NCBI GenBank assembly: GCA_031547595.1
Contig: JAVBRU010000012.1
Span: 7,459-71,458, forward strand
DNA: 64,000 bases
Reading direction: 5' to 3'
DNA from: JAVBRU01 sp031547595
Lineage (GTDB): Bacteria; Bacillota; Clostridia; Christensenellales; Aristaeellaceae
Part shown: piece by piece, positions 16,596-26,447 of the stretch
Layout: the number at the start of each line of letters is the position of its first letter
How positions within the stretch are numbered: position 1 is the stretch's first letter
Translations under genes and position numbers: made by a program
Notes under the pieces: generated by a model
Databases searched by the model: none
What the model was told of the DNA's origin: nothing
Seen by the model: only the letters and a program-made list of their open reading frames with translations

Positions 16596-17324
16596 TTGGC
16601 GGAATGGTTTGAAAGCTTGAAAGCGGAGTTTGTGCTGAACTTCGTCACAAAGGACCGATGGAAGTACCTGCTGGATGGCCTGGGCGTGACGCTGCAAATC
16701 ACGCTTTTTGCTTGTTTGATCGGTATTGCGATTGGCGTTGTGGTGGCCATTATCCGTGCCACGCACGACAAAACGGGCGAAACGATGCGCTCCGGCATTG
16801 GCAAGGTGCTGCTGAACATCGCCAATAGCCTGTGCCGCGTGTATTTGACGGTTATTCGCGGCACGCCTGTAATTATTCAGCTGATGATTATGTATTATGT
16901 TATTTTAGCCAGTATGCGAAATGGCGTAGTGGTTGCGATCGTGGCCTTTGGCATCAACTCCGGCGCGTATGTTGCGGAGATCATCCGCGGCGGCATCATG
17001 TCCGTTGACAACGGCCAGTTTGAGGCGGGGCGTTCGCTGGGCTTCAATTATGTGCAGACCATGCGCTATATCATTATTCCACAGACATTCAAGAGCGTGC
17101 TGCCCTCGCTGGCCAACGAGTTTATCGTGCTGCTGAAAGAAACCTCCGTTTCGGGCTATGTCGCCTTGCAGGATTTGACAAAGGGCGGCGATAAAATCCG
17201 CGGCGTCACCTATTCTCAGTTCATGCCGCTGCTGGCAGTGGCGCTGATTTACCTGTTACTGGTCATACTTTTCTCATGGCTGGTGGGTAAACTGGAAAGG
17301 AGGCTGAGAAACAGTGACCACTGA
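16596..17324 (+). CDS. Polar amino acid ABC transporter, permease
   Basis: This 242-residue membrane protein is of the HisM/GlnP family. It has an N-terminal segment LLDGLGVTLQITLFACLIG, several membrane helices, and the cytoplasmic coupling loop (EAA-type) around GGIMSVDNGQFEAGRSLGF. The start codon is TTG, supported by GGAGG 8 bases upstream and by alignment with the usual family N-terminus. It would form the channel as a homodimer with the ATPase encoded next. Its 3' end overlaps the ATPase gene by 11 bases, which indicates translational coupling. Confidence 0.92.
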   Translation: MAEWFESLKAEFVLNFVTKDRWKYLLDGLGVTLQITLFACLIGIAIGVVVAIIRATHDKTGETMRSGIGKVLLNIANSLCRVYLTVIRGTPVIIQLMIMYYVILASMRNGVVVAIVAFGINSGAYVAEIIRGGIMSVDNGQFEAGRSLGFNYVQTMRYIIIPQTFKSVLPSLANEFIVLLKETSVSGYVALQDLTKGGDKIRGVTYSQFMPLLAVALIYLLLVILFSWLVGKLERRLRNSDH

Positions 17325-18057
17325 TGTGATTATCAATGTCACCGGGCTGCACAAGCATTTTGACGGCGGCAAACTGAAGGCACTGAACGGCGTGGACGCG
17401 AAAATTCATTCCGGCGAGGTGGTGGTGGTCATCGGCCCCTCGGGCAGCGGAAAATCCACTTTCCTGCGCTGCCTGAACCTGCTGGAGATCCCCACCAAGG
17501 GCCGTATCACCTTTGAAGACGTGGATGTTACCGATCCGAAGGCCAACATCAATACCCACCGCCAGAAGATGGGCATGGTGTTTCAGCACTTCAATCTGTT
17601 TCCCAACATGACGATCCTCAAAAACCTGACGCTGGCGCCTATGAAGCTACTGAAAAAAAGCAAGGAAGAGGCGCAGAAAAAGGCCATGGAGCTACTGGAG
17701 CGCGTGGATCTGGCAGACCGCGCCAACGCCTATCCCAAGCAGCTTTCCGGTGGGCAGAAGCAGCGTATTGCCATCGTGCGCGCCCTGTGTATGGAGCCGC
17801 AGGTGATGCTCTTTGACGAACCGACCAGCGCGCTGGACCCTGAGATGGTGGGCGAGGTGCTGGATGTGATGAAGCAGCTGGCCCGGGACGGCATGACGAT
17901 GGTGGTGGTCACCCACGAAATGGGCTTTGCCCGCGAGGTGGGGGATAGGGTGTTGTTTATGGATGAGGGGCTGATTGTGGAAGAAGGAAAGCCCGAGCAG
18001 GTGTTCACTGCCCCCAAGCAGCAGCGCACCCGGGAGTTCCTGAATAAAGTTCTGTAA
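17314..18057 (+). CDS. Polar amino acid ABC transporter, ATP-binding protein
   Basis: This 247-residue ABC ATPase is of the GlnQ/HisP family. It has Walker A in GPSGSGKST, Q-loop in MVFQHFNLFPNMT, signature LSGGQKQRIAIVRAL, Walker B in VMLFDEPTSALDPEM, and the switch histidine in VVTHEM. It energises uptake through the permease encoded directly upstream. The start is a GTG within the end of the permease gene. Length and motifs are complete. A hairpin follows the stop. Confidence 0.95.
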   Translation: MTTDVIINVTGLHKHFDGGKLKALNGVDAKIHSGEVVVVIGPSGSGKSTFLRCLNLLEIPTKGRITFEDVDVTDPKANINTHRQKMGMVFQHFNLFPNMTILKNLTLAPMKLLKKSKEEAQKKAMELLERVDLADRANAYPKQLSGGQKQRIAIVRALCMEPQVMLFDEPTSALDPEMVGEVLDVMKQLARDGMTMVVVTHEMGFAREVGDRVLFMDEGLIVEEGKPEQVFTAPKQQRTREFLNKVL

Positions 18058-18079
18058 TCCCATATGGAGGACGCATGAG

Positions 18080-18112
18080 GAATTTGGCCGCATCACAGCG
18101 CCAAATTCTTTC
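18080..18112 (+). terminator. Terminator-like hairpin after the amino acid ABC operon
   Basis: GAATTTGG (18080-18087) pairs with CCAAATTC (18101-18108), extended inside by CGC/GCG, and is followed by TTTC. The T tract is short. Confidence 0.55.
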
Positions 18113-18158
18113 TGCGTTCAGCCGTTATCACATCTAATTAGGAAAGAAGGCATTCAAA

Positions 18159-18980
18159 ATGAGCGAATGTACCCATGATTGCAGCTCTTGCGGGCAAAGC
18201 TGCAGCAGCCGTGAAGCCAAAAGCATGTTGGAAGCGCCCCATCAGGGCACGAAAATCAAAAAGGTGATCGGCGTTGTCAGCGGCAAGGGCGGCGTGGGCA
18301 AATCCCTGGTCACGACGCTGCTGGCCGTGATGGCGCAGCGCATGGGCTATAACACGGCGGTGCTCGATGCTGACATCACCGGCCCGTCCATCCCCAAGGC
18401 ATTTGGCATCACGCAAAAAGCCATGGGCAATGGGGAGGGCATTTTGCCTGCGGAGAGCAAAACCGGCATCAAGGTAATGTCTGTCAACATGCTGCTGGAC
18501 GATGATACCGCGCCGGTGGTGTGGCGTGGGCCGGTTATTGCGGGCACTGTCAAGCAGTTCTGGACGGACGTGCTGTGGGGCGAGAGGGACATCATGTTTA
18601 TCGATATGCCCCCCGGCACCGGCGATGTGCCCCTCACGGTGTTCCAGAGCATCCCGGTGGATGGCATCATTGTGGTGACCACCCCGCAATCGCTGGTTGG
18701 GATGATCGTGGAAAAGGCCGTCAATATGGCGGGCATGATGAACATCCCGGTGCTGGGCCTTGTGGAAAATATGAGCTATATCGAGTGCCCGGATTGCAAA
18801 ACGCGCGTGAATGTGTTTGGCGAAAGCCACGCGGATGAGATTGCCGAAAAGCATCATTTGAAGGTGCTGGGGCGCATCCCGATCGACAGCAAGCTGGCCG
18901 CAGGCGTGGATGCCGGGCTGGTGGAGCTGTTTGACGGCGATTGGCTGAATGACACGCTTCGGATGATATTGCCAAACTGA
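18159..18980 (+). CDS. mrp: Mrp/NBP35 (ApbC) family iron-sulfur carrier ATPase
   Basis: This 273-residue P-loop protein has an N-terminal cysteine cluster (Cys4, Cys8, Cys11, Cys15), a deviant Walker A in SGKGGVGKSLV (about 42-52), FIDMPPGTGDVPL as Walker B region, and the C-terminal cluster-binding pair in CPDCKTR. Members bind and transfer Fe-S clusters to apo-proteins as dimers. The N-terminal cysteine motif makes it closer to NBP35-type than to the short Mrp form. AGGAAAGAAGG precedes the start. It is a single gene or the end of the upstream transcript if the hairpin is leaky. Confidence 0.88.
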   Translation: MSECTHDCSSCGQSCSSREAKSMLEAPHQGTKIKKVIGVVSGKGGVGKSLVTTLLAVMAQRMGYNTAVLDADITGPSIPKAFGITQKAMGNGEGILPAESKTGIKVMSVNMLLDDDTAPVVWRGPVIAGTVKQFWTDVLWGERDIMFIDMPPGTGDVPLTVFQSIPVDGIIVVTTPQSLVGMIVEKAVNMAGMMNIPVLGLVENMSYIECPDCKTRVNVFGESHADEIAEKHHLKVLGRIPIDSKLAAGVDAGLVELFDGDWLNDTLRMILPN

Positions 18981-19015
18981 AGCATAAATGCCACTGAAAT
19001 TGCATAAAGTATCGC

Positions 19016-19047
19016 ATGGGCGTCACATTTTTGTAATGGACGCCCAT
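19016..19047 (+). terminator. Terminator-like hairpin after mrp
   Basis: ATGGGCGTC (19016-19024) is perfectly complementary to GACGCCCAT (19039-19047). A loose AT-rich tract follows. Confidence 0.55.
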
Positions 19048-19127
19048 ATTCTATATTTGTATGCAATTTTACTTAATGCAGGGTTCATTTTCTGTGAAAA
19101 AAAAGAAGAAATAGGGGAATATATATC

Positions 19128-19156
19128 TTGTAAACAAATATGATTTATGCTATAAT
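19128..19156 (+). promoter_or_regulatory. Predicted promoter of the oligopeptide ABC operon
   Basis: TTGTAA (19128-19133), a 17-base spacer and TATAAT (19151-19156) lie about 46 bases before the binding-protein start at 19203. A GAGGAGG ribosome binding site follows. Confidence 0.75.
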
Positions 19157-19202
19157 CATTAAAGTTATATCCACCATTCAATGAAAGAGGAGGAAACCAA
19201 GA

Positions 19203-21560
19203 ATGAAAAAAACTCTTGCTACTTTGCTGGCGCTGATGATGATCATCGCTATGGTGCCCGCAATGGCAGAAGAAGCCGCCCCGTCCTATACGTACAATAC
19301 GTATATGGCTGCCAGCCCCCTCAACTGGAATCCCCATGCGTGGGAAATGAGCAACGAAAGCGACCTGATGACCTTCCTGGAATTGCCCCTTGTTGATTCC
19401 ACCATCGCTGAAGATGGTGTGAACTTTGAGTGGATCTACGAAGGCGCCGATGCCGTCACCGACATCACCGCCACCTTCGCCGACAAAGCGAAATATGGCG
19501 TGCCCGCGGATGCGACTGAAGCCTATGTGTATCAGATCGATCTGAACCAGTATGCCCTGTGGGCGGACGGCACTCCCATCAATGCGGATACCTACATCTA
19601 CTCGATGCAGCAGTGCCTCGATCCCGTGATGAAGAACTACCGTGCGAACTCCTACTTTGACAGCACTGCGCAGCTGTACAATGCACGTGCGTACTTTAAC
19701 AACGACAAAGCTGGCGTTACCGAGCAGGTGTCCATTGGCTCCATGGCTTATGAAAGCTGCGCCGATGTCCTGGCTGATGGCAAGCCGCTGTATGTTGATA
19801 TGGGCTTCTGGGGTGTTGCCGCTGAAGACGGCTCCACCATCCTGCCCATCGAAGATGAAACCCTCATCCGTGACGAAGCGGTTGAAGAGGGCCAAGACGA
19901 AGACTACGTATCTGCCAAGTACCTCTATGAAACCTACCTGGCCGATGGCGCTCCTTATTCCAGCTATGCAGCCGACTACATCTACACCGACATCACCTAT
20001 TCTGCAGTGGAATGGGACGACGTTGGCCTGCTGAAGACCGGCGACTACCAGATCGTCTACATCACCCAGAACCCCTGCGATATGTTCAACTTCCTCACCG
20101 CCTGCACCAGCAACTGGATTGTATACGAGCCCCTGTACGAAGCTGGTAAGGAAACCAAGGCTGGCCTGATTGCCACCAACTATGGCACCAGCGCTGAAAC
20201 CTATATGTCTGCTGGCCCCTACAAGCTTGTGAGCTTCGAAAAGGACAAGCAGCTGGTTCTGGAAAAGAACGAAAACTGGATCGGCAACTTTGACGGCCGT
20301 CACGATGGCCAGTATCAGGCCACCAAGCTGAAGATCGACATCATTGGCGAACACACCACTGCCCTGCTCCTGTTCAACCAGGGCCTGCTGGATAGCGTGG
20401 ATCTGACCAGCGATGATCTGCCCACTTACCGTATGTCCGATTATCTGCAAAAGACCGATGAAACCTACACCTTCCGCTTCATGTTTGCCACCAGCCTCGA
20501 AAGCCTGATCGCTCTGGAAGAGCAGGCCAACGATGGCAGCAACAAGCAGGTTCTCAACTATAAGGACTTCCGCAAGGCACTTTCCTTGTCCATGGACCGT
20601 GCTTCCTTCTGCGCACAGGCGACCTCTGCATTTAAGCCTGCGTACTACCTCTACAATTCCCTGTACTACTACAACATTGCTAACGATAGCAACTCCATCT
20701 ACCGCAACACCGACATCGCCAAGCAGGCTGTTTTGACCCTGTATGGCATCGAATTCGGCGAAGGCACCAACTATGCCACCATCGATGATGCGTACAACGC
20801 TGTCACCGGTTATGACGTAGAAGAAGCTCGCGTTCTGTTCCAGGCTGTGTACGAGCAGGCGATTGCAGATGGCCGCTACACCGATGGCCAGATGATCAAC
20901 ATCAATGCCATGATCTCTGCTGCTCAAACCCTGAGCGCGGATGACACCAAGCAGCAGGATATGATGAATGCTTTTGTTGCCGAAGCCACCAAGGGCACCG
21001 GCTTCGAAGGCAAGATCACCTTCAAGTTCCTGTGCGGCGCTGCCAACCGTTATGATGACGTTGCCAATGGCCGTTACGAAATGATCCGCGGCGCATGGGG
21101 CGGTGCGGCATTCTATCCCTTCTCCTCTATCCGTACCTACACCGAACCCGATTACATGGGCGGCGTCAGCAAGATCCATGAATCCAACGGTTGGGATCCC
21201 ACCAAGGAAACCTTGGATGTCACCTTTGACTTTGATCAGGATGGCACTGCTGAAACCGTGACTGACACCTTCCAGAACTGGGCCAAATCCATCAACGGTG
21301 GCGGCCAGTATTATCAGATGCCCGAATACCAGCTCAACATCCTGTCGGCCCTCGAAGCCGGCGTGCTGGGTGCGTATCAGTGCATTCCGTGGGGCGTCAG
21401 CGTTGTCGCTTCCCTGTACTCCCAGAAGGTCGAATTCGCTACCCTCGACTATAACATCATGTATGGCTACGGCGGAACCCGCCTGATGACCTTCAACTAC
21501 ACCGATGCTGAGTGGGCCGACTATGTTGCTTCTCAGGGGGGCCAGCTGAGCTACGAGTAA
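19203..21560 (+). CDS. Oligopeptide ABC transporter, substrate-binding protein (family 5)
   Basis: This 785-residue extracellular binding protein has a signal peptide ending in VPAMA (about 1-22) and the OppA-type fold. LNWNPHAW lies near the start, DGTPINADTYIYSMQQCLDP in the first lobe, and SAGPYKLVSFEKDKQLVLEK in the middle. At 785 residues it is much longer than the usual 500-600, with extra segments in both lobes. There is no lipobox cysteine. It is the first gene of a transporter operon, and a strong hairpin between it and the permease gene suggests higher expression of the binding protein. The substrate is most likely peptides, but family 5 also covers other ligands. Confidence 0.88.
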   Translation: MKKTLATLLALMMIIAMVPAMAEEAAPSYTYNTYMAASPLNWNPHAWEMSNESDLMTFLELPLVDSTIAEDGVNFEWIYEGADAVTDITATFADKAKYGVPADATEAYVYQIDLNQYALWADGTPINADTYIYSMQQCLDPVMKNYRANSYFDSTAQLYNARAYFNNDKAGVTEQVSIGSMAYESCADVLADGKPLYVDMGFWGVAAEDGSTILPIEDETLIRDEAVEEGQDEDYVSAKYLYETYLADGAPYSSYAADYIYTDITYSAVEWDDVGLLKTGDYQIVYITQNPCDMFNFLTACTSNWIVYEPLYEAGKETKAGLIATNYGTSAETYMSAGPYKLVSFEKDKQLVLEKNENWIGNFDGRHDGQYQATKLKIDIIGEHTTALLLFNQGLLDSVDLTSDDLPTYRMSDYLQKTDETYTFRFMFATSLESLIALEEQANDGSNKQVLNYKDFRKALSLSMDRASFCAQATSAFKPAYYLYNSLYYYNIANDSNSIYRNTDIAKQAVLTLYGIEFGEGTNYATIDDAYNAVTGYDVEEARVLFQAVYEQAIADGRYTDGQMININAMISAAQTLSADDTKQQDMMNAFVAEATKGTGFEGKITFKFLCGAANRYDDVANGRYEMIRGAWGGAAFYPFSSIRTYTEPDYMGGVSKIHESNGWDPTKETLDVTFDFDQDGTAETVTDTFQNWAKSINGGGQYYQMPEYQLNILSALEAGVLGAYQCIPWGVSVVASLYSQKVEFATLDYNIMYGYGGTRLMTFNYTDAEWADYVASQGGQLSYE

Positions 21561-21607
21561 ATCCATCACCATGTGGACTGTCGCGTTAGTGTATAGCTGA
21601 CAGAGGC

Positions 21608-21644
21608 TCGGCCGCAGGGCCCGTTATGCGGGTTCTGCGGCTGA
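21608..21644 (+). terminator. Intercistronic GC-rich hairpin between opp binding protein and permease genes
   Basis: Sixteen consecutive base pairs (21608-21623 with 21629-21644, three G-U) close a five-base loop. No proper T tract follows, so partial termination or protection of the upstream mRNA is more likely than full termination. Confidence 0.6.
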
Positions 21645-21768
21645 GTTGTTCCTAGGCATAGAGCGTTGATCTGCACAAAAGACGCATCTGGTGGCACTTT
21701 GTGTGGCAGACGGTAGTGGCAATCCACTTGTCGTCAGGAAAAATAACGGATAAAGGGTGTAGCCAATT

Positions 21769-22734
21769 ATGTACATGTTCAAATACATCCTCAAGAGAAT
21801 AGCGGCAATGCTGCTGGCATTTGCCATTATTACGACGGTTTGTTTCGTGCTCATTCGTCTGCTCCCCAACGAGCTGCCGATGATGGGCTCCCAGGCGGAA
21901 CTGGAAAAAGCGCGCCGCGAGGCGCTGGGCTATTACGAACCCATTATGGTGCAGCTGGGCATGTACGTAAAGGGAATCTTTACTTCCGGCGATTTTGGCA
22001 CCTCCTGGAAAATTGATTACATGAAACCGGTGGCCGCGATTATTGGTACTCGTCTGCCGCCTACGGTGATGATCAACGTCTATTCGCTCTTGTTCTCGTT
22101 GCCCTTTGGTATTTTGCTGGGCGTTTATGCGGCACTTCGCAAGAATAGATGGCAGGATCACGTGATTTCCACGCTGGTCATGGTGGTTGTTTCGGTGCCC
22201 TCCTACGTATACGCATTTCTTGTGCAATACTTCCTTGGCTATAAACTAGGCTTATTTCCGATCATTGTATCGTCTTTATATGATGCGGGCGGCACGTGGT
22301 TTTCGGCCACGATGTTCCGCTCTATGGTGTTGCCGGTGCTCTCGCTTTCCTTTGGCACCATCGCTTATTTTACGCGTTTCACCCGCGCAGAGCTTACGGA
22401 AACGCTGACCAGCGATTACATGCTGCTGGCGCGCACCAAGGGCCTGACCAAATCCCAGGCCACCATGCGGCATGCCTTAAAGAATGCCATGGTGCCAATC
22501 CTGCCTTCCATCATTTCGGAGTTTATTGGTGTGCTGGGCGGATCGATGATTATCGAAAAGATTTTTGCCATCAATGGCATTGGCTATTTGATGGTACAGT
22601 CCATTACGCTGCGAGATTACGACGTGTTTATTGCCACGACCATGTTCTACTCGTTGATTACACTCACTTCTACGATCATTGTGGACTTGAGCTACGGTTT
22701 CCTCGATCCTAGAATCAGACTGGGGGCGCGCTAA
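21769..22734 (+). CDS. oppB: Oligopeptide ABC transporter, permease OppB-like
   Basis: This 321-residue inner-membrane protein has six predicted helices, beginning YILKRIAAMLLAFAIITTVC. The family coupling loop is near the C-terminus around KSQATMRHALKNAMVPILP, followed by GGSMIIEKIFAINGIGYLM. Length and motifs fit OppB/DppB. It pairs with the OppC-like protein encoded one base downstream. The start lies behind a weak purine stretch (AAAGGGTG). Confidence 0.92.
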   Translation: MYMFKYILKRIAAMLLAFAIITTVCFVLIRLLPNELPMMGSQAELEKARREALGYYEPIMVQLGMYVKGIFTSGDFGTSWKIDYMKPVAAIIGTRLPPTVMINVYSLLFSLPFGILLGVYAALRKNRWQDHVISTLVMVVVSVPSYVYAFLVQYFLGYKLGLFPIIVSSLYDAGGTWFSATMFRSMVLPVLSLSFGTIAYFTRFTRAELTETLTSDYMLLARTKGLTKSQATMRHALKNAMVPILPSIISEFIGVLGGSMIIEKIFAINGIGYLMVQSITLRDYDVFIATTMFYSLITLTSTIIVDLSYGFLDPRIRLGAR

Positions 22735-22735
22735 T

Positions 22736-24277
22736 ATGGAAAACAAGAACAGCATGTCCCACTTGTCCAAGGATGCGTTTGAGCTTGTTCAAAAGGACGG
22801 CCGTATCCACGATAAAAAGTTTGAGACCAAGCCCATCGGCTATTTTCAGGATGCGTGGATTCGTTTCAAGCGCAACAAAGCCTCCGTTGTAGCCGCCATC
22901 ATTATCATCATTATCGTTATATTTGCATTGGTTGCGCCGGTGTTTTCTGAATATAAAATTTCGGATAGCGACGGCGTATACGCCAAGATGCGCCCGAAGG
23001 TTTCCGCGCTGGAAGACACCGGAATTTGGGACGGCACCTATACGAAAAAGTTGAATGAGCGCTTTTACCAGTATCTAGTCAGTATTGGTATGGGCTATGA
23101 GGATACCGATGGTTACGGCGTTACTTGGCAGGAGGGCATGGACTCTGCTTATAATCCGATTCGGGTAGTAGGCGAAGCTTATATGTCTCAGGGCAAAGAG
23201 TACCACAATTGTGGCGTAGACTCCCTTTATGAGGTGGGGTTCCGCTACATGAACATCACCCGCGCCAAGTTTGAAGAAATCCAAGCGTGGGAAAAGGATT
23301 CTGGCCTTCAGGTGCTGTATCCCATGGTGGATGTGCAAAAATCCGAGAACCCGGATGATGCCAACTACTGGTACAAACATGCTGCCAATGGCACACCTTT
23401 GAATGCTGCCGGCAAGAAGATGACGCAGGCTGATGTCGAGGCCACCGGCCTTGTTGACAACTACAAGCGCGATGCCGATGGTAATATTCAATACTTCATT
23501 GCAAAAGACAAGAGCATGATCCAGGTGCGCGTGTTCTATTACAACTATTATCAATATACCAATGGCCATACTCCGAACTTCTTGTTGGGAACCGATGGTC
23601 AGGGTTATGATATTCTGACACGCCTGGCTGCCGGTGTGCGGCTGTCCCTGGTGCTGGCGCTGTGCGTTTCCGTGATCAACTTGACCATCGGCACGGTGTA
23701 TGGTGCTTTGGAGGGTTATTACGGCGGTTGGGTGGATATGCTGGGTGAGCGCATCACAGATGTTATCAGCGGTATCCCCTTTATCGTGGTAGCGTCGCTG
23801 TTCCAGTTGCATTTGGTATTGCCGGGCAAGGTATCAACCTTTACAGGATTGGTATTTGCTTTTATTGTGACGGGCTGGCTGGGCACGGCATACCGTGTGA
23901 GAACACAGTTCTACCGTTTCAAGAACCAGGAATACGTGCTTGCGGCCCGCACGCTGGGCGCGAAGGATATCCGCCTGATGTTCAAGCACATTTTCCCCAA
24001 TGCGCTGGGCACGATCATCACATCCTCTGTTCTGGTCATTCCGGGCGTGATTTTCACAGAATCGTCGCTGTCTTACCTGGGCATTCTGAACTTCAATAGC
24101 CAGAATCTGACCTCTTTGGGCACGCTATTGGCGAACGGTCAGGGCTACTTGAATACAGACCCGCACATCATTCTGTTCCCAGCGATCGTCATCTCGCTGT
24201 TGATGATTTCGTTCAACCTGTTTGGCAACGGCCTGCGCGATGCGTTCAATCCTTCGTTGAGAGGGGCGGAAGACTGA
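22736..24277 (+). CDS. oppC: Oligopeptide ABC transporter, permease OppC-like with large extracytoplasmic insertion
   Basis: This 513-residue permease is far longer than the usual 300 or so of OppC/DppC. The first membrane helix is at about 48-70 (VVAAIIIIIIVIFALVAP). The core membrane domain restarts at about 290 with LAAGVRLSLVLALCVSV and contains the coupling loop LAARTLGAKDIRLMFKHIFP. Between them lies an insertion of roughly 200 residues, rich in Tyr, Asp and Asn, that by topology faces outside, where it could contact the binding protein. The insertion is in frame with no sign of a frameshift. ATPase partners downstream also carry insertions. Confidence 0.9.
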   Translation: MENKNSMSHLSKDAFELVQKDGRIHDKKFETKPIGYFQDAWIRFKRNKASVVAAIIIIIIVIFALVAPVFSEYKISDSDGVYAKMRPKVSALEDTGIWDGTYTKKLNERFYQYLVSIGMGYEDTDGYGVTWQEGMDSAYNPIRVVGEAYMSQGKEYHNCGVDSLYEVGFRYMNITRAKFEEIQAWEKDSGLQVLYPMVDVQKSENPDDANYWYKHAANGTPLNAAGKKMTQADVEATGLVDNYKRDADGNIQYFIAKDKSMIQVRVFYYNYYQYTNGHTPNFLLGTDGQGYDILTRLAAGVRLSLVLALCVSVINLTIGTVYGALEGYYGGWVDMLGERITDVISGIPFIVVASLFQLHLVLPGKVSTFTGLVFAFIVTGWLGTAYRVRTQFYRFKNQEYVLAARTLGAKDIRLMFKHIFPNALGTIITSSVLVIPGVIFTESSLSYLGILNFNSQNLTSLGTLLANGQGYLNTDPHIILFPAIVISLLMISFNLFGNGLRDAFNPSLRGAED

Positions 24278-24278
24278 T

Positions 24279-26447
24279 ATGGAAAAGAAACTTGAAATCA
24301 AGAACCTGCGTATATCCTTCCGTACCAACAATGGCACGGTGAAAGCGGTGCGCGATATTTCCTTGGACCTCAATAAGGGCGAAACATTGGCCATTGTGGG
24401 CGAGTCCGGCTCCGGCAAATCGGTGACCACCCGCGCCATCATGGGTATTCTGGCGCCCAATGCGATCATTGAAAGCGGCGAAATCATCTATGACGGTATG
24501 GACCTTCTGAAGGTCACCGAGGATGATTTCCATGCGCTGCGCGGCAACCGCCTGGCCATGATCTTCCAGGACCCGCTGTCCTCGCTCAACCCCATCATGC
24601 GTATTGGCACGCAGCTGACGGAAGCGATGATCCTGAACAACCAAGAGCGCCGCAGGGACGCCAAACGCCGCTATGACACACAGCTTCGCCTGTTGGAAGA
24701 TGCCATGGTGAAAGCCAAGGAAGAAGCGCACGTAGCCGATGCCAAGGCTGAGGTATCTGCGAAGATTGATACGCTCAAGAAGTTCACACAGGCGGGTGTC
24801 CAATTGGAAGGCGCGTACACGCTTGCGCATGAATCACTGGTTGAGGCGCAGGGTGATTTGGAGAACCTCCTGGTAGAAACGCTGCAGGGCCAGCCCAAGT
24901 CCATTCGTAAAAACCTGAAGATGGTGCTGCGTACCGCCGAGAAGGCACACAACGAATATTTGATTCCCGGCGAAAAAAAGCAACGCTATCAGGCAGCTAT
25001 TGACGCCGCGAAGCCCTACATAAGCAGCTATTCCACTGCAGACTCGAAAGAATTGACAGAAAAGCTGGAGAAGCTGCAAGGCGTGATGGAAGAAATCCTG
25101 GCTGCCGAGCAACCGAATTTCTTCCGTATCGGCTATACGAAGCTGAAGGGAAAAATAATGAACCCTGCGCAGCAGAATGTGGCAACCATCAATGCGCTCG
25201 CCAAAAAGATGCTCGATGACGAGTTTATGATCGGCTTTTTGAAGGATGTTGAAAGCGCGATCGTGTATTCTCACGGCGTTTCGCTGGCGGCGCGTAAAGC
25301 CGCCCTGCCCAATCTGAATGCTACATTGCCTGTATATCAAAAGACGGCGCTGGATAAAACCGAGTGCTTGCATACAGCAAAAGAGCTCTCCGGCCAAGTG
25401 GAGAAGGCGATTGACCGCCTTGCTATCCACAAAGATAATCTTTCCTACGTGTTTTCCACCAGTATGAACGCTGCGATCCAGATGTACTTTGCGGGCTTGG
25501 GCAAAAACCCCAAAGAGCAGAAGCGCGTGGAGCAGGACGAAAAAGAATATCAGGCCAAGGTGGAAAAGGGCAAGTTTGCGCCCTCTGTGGTGCCGGCCAA
25601 CCTGGTAGATGTGGATTTGGCGCGTGCCAACATGCTCAAGACGATCAATGACCTGGCCGCGTGCTATGAAGCCGATATCGAGCAAGGTCAGCTGAACAAC
25701 GCGTCGGAGTTGGCGGTGCAAATGGTAGATTACCTCAAAGAGCAATCCTCTGCCTATGCGTACAAGCTGACCTCTGGGATGGCCAAGCACCGTGCGTTGG
25801 GCCTGATGAACGAGGTGGGTATCCCCGAGCCGCGTAAGCGCTATCGCCAGTATCCCTTCCAGATGTCTGGCGGCCAGCGCCAGCGCATCGTAATCGCTAT
25901 AGCCCTGGCGGCAGACCCGGATATCCTGATTTGCGACGAGCCTACAACAGCGCTGGACGTGACCATTCAGGCGCAGATTCTGGAGCTGATCAACAGCTTG
26001 AGGACCGAGCGCAATTTGTCCGTCATATTCATCACCCACGACCTTGGCGTTGTGGCCAATATGGCAGACCGTATTGCCGTGATGTATGCGGGCAAAGTGG
26101 TAGAATACGGAAACGTGGATGATGTGTTCTACGATCCGCGTCATCCCTATACGTGGGCGCTGTTGTCCTCCATGCCGGATTTGGAGACGAAGGAGAAGCT
26201 GGAGGCGATCCCCGGCACCCCGCCCAACATGATTTTGCCCCCCAAGGGCGATGCCTTTGCGGCGCGCAACCAGTATGCTGTGAAGATCGACTTTGAACAG
26301 CAGCCGCCCTTCTTCCGGGTGACGGATACCCATTATGCTGCCACCTGGCTGTTGCACCCGAATGCGCCCAAGGTTGATCCCCCGGCGATTGTGACGGAAC
26401 GCATTGCCCGAATGAAGCAACAGGAGGCGGCAACCAATGCAAAATAA
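24279..26447 (+). CDS. oppD: Oligopeptide ABC transporter, ATPase OppD-like with ~375-residue helical insertion
   Basis: This 722-residue ATPase keeps all catalytic motifs: Walker A in GESGSGKSVTT, Q-loop Gln97 in MIFQDPLSSLNP, signature at 530-534 in MSGGQRQR, Walker B in ILICDEPTTALDV, and the switch His in FITHDLGVV. The Q-loop and signature are about 430 residues apart instead of about 55, because a charged, helix-rich segment (about 118-505) has been inserted into the helical subdomain. The C-terminal peptide-transporter extension is present but lacks an obvious four-cysteine cluster. The total is over twice the usual 330 residues. It pairs with the OppF-like protein encoded with a 10-base overlap. 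Confidence 0.9.
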   Translation: MEKKLEIKNLRISFRTNNGTVKAVRDISLDLNKGETLAIVGESGSGKSVTTRAIMGILAPNAIIESGEIIYDGMDLLKVTEDDFHALRGNRLAMIFQDPLSSLNPIMRIGTQLTEAMILNNQERRRDAKRRYDTQLRLLEDAMVKAKEEAHVADAKAEVSAKIDTLKKFTQAGVQLEGAYTLAHESLVEAQGDLENLLVETLQGQPKSIRKNLKMVLRTAEKAHNEYLIPGEKKQRYQAAIDAAKPYISSYSTADSKELTEKLEKLQGVMEEILAAEQPNFFRIGYTKLKGKIMNPAQQNVATINALAKKMLDDEFMIGFLKDVESAIVYSHGVSLAARKAALPNLNATLPVYQKTALDKTECLHTAKELSGQVEKAIDRLAIHKDNLSYVFSTSMNAAIQMYFAGLGKNPKEQKRVEQDEKEYQAKVEKGKFAPSVVPANLVDVDLARANMLKTINDLAACYEADIEQGQLNNASELAVQMVDYLKEQSSAYAYKLTSGMAKHRALGLMNEVGIPEPRKRYRQYPFQMSGGQRQRIVIAIALAADPDILICDEPTTALDVTIQAQILELINSLRTERNLSVIFITHDLGVVANMADRIAVMYAGKVVEYGNVDDVFYDPRHPYTWALLSSMPDLETKEKLEAIPGTPPNMILPPKGDAFAARNQYAVKIDFEQQPPFFRVTDTHYAATWLLHPNAPKVDPPAIVTERIARMKQQEAATNAK

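Noticed and set aside
19023..21572. A long open frame (849 codons) on the minus strand opposite the oppA-like gene
   Set aside because: It mirrors the codon pattern of the real gene on the plus strand, has low-complexity Val/Gly/His content, no ribosome binding site, and no recognisable domain.
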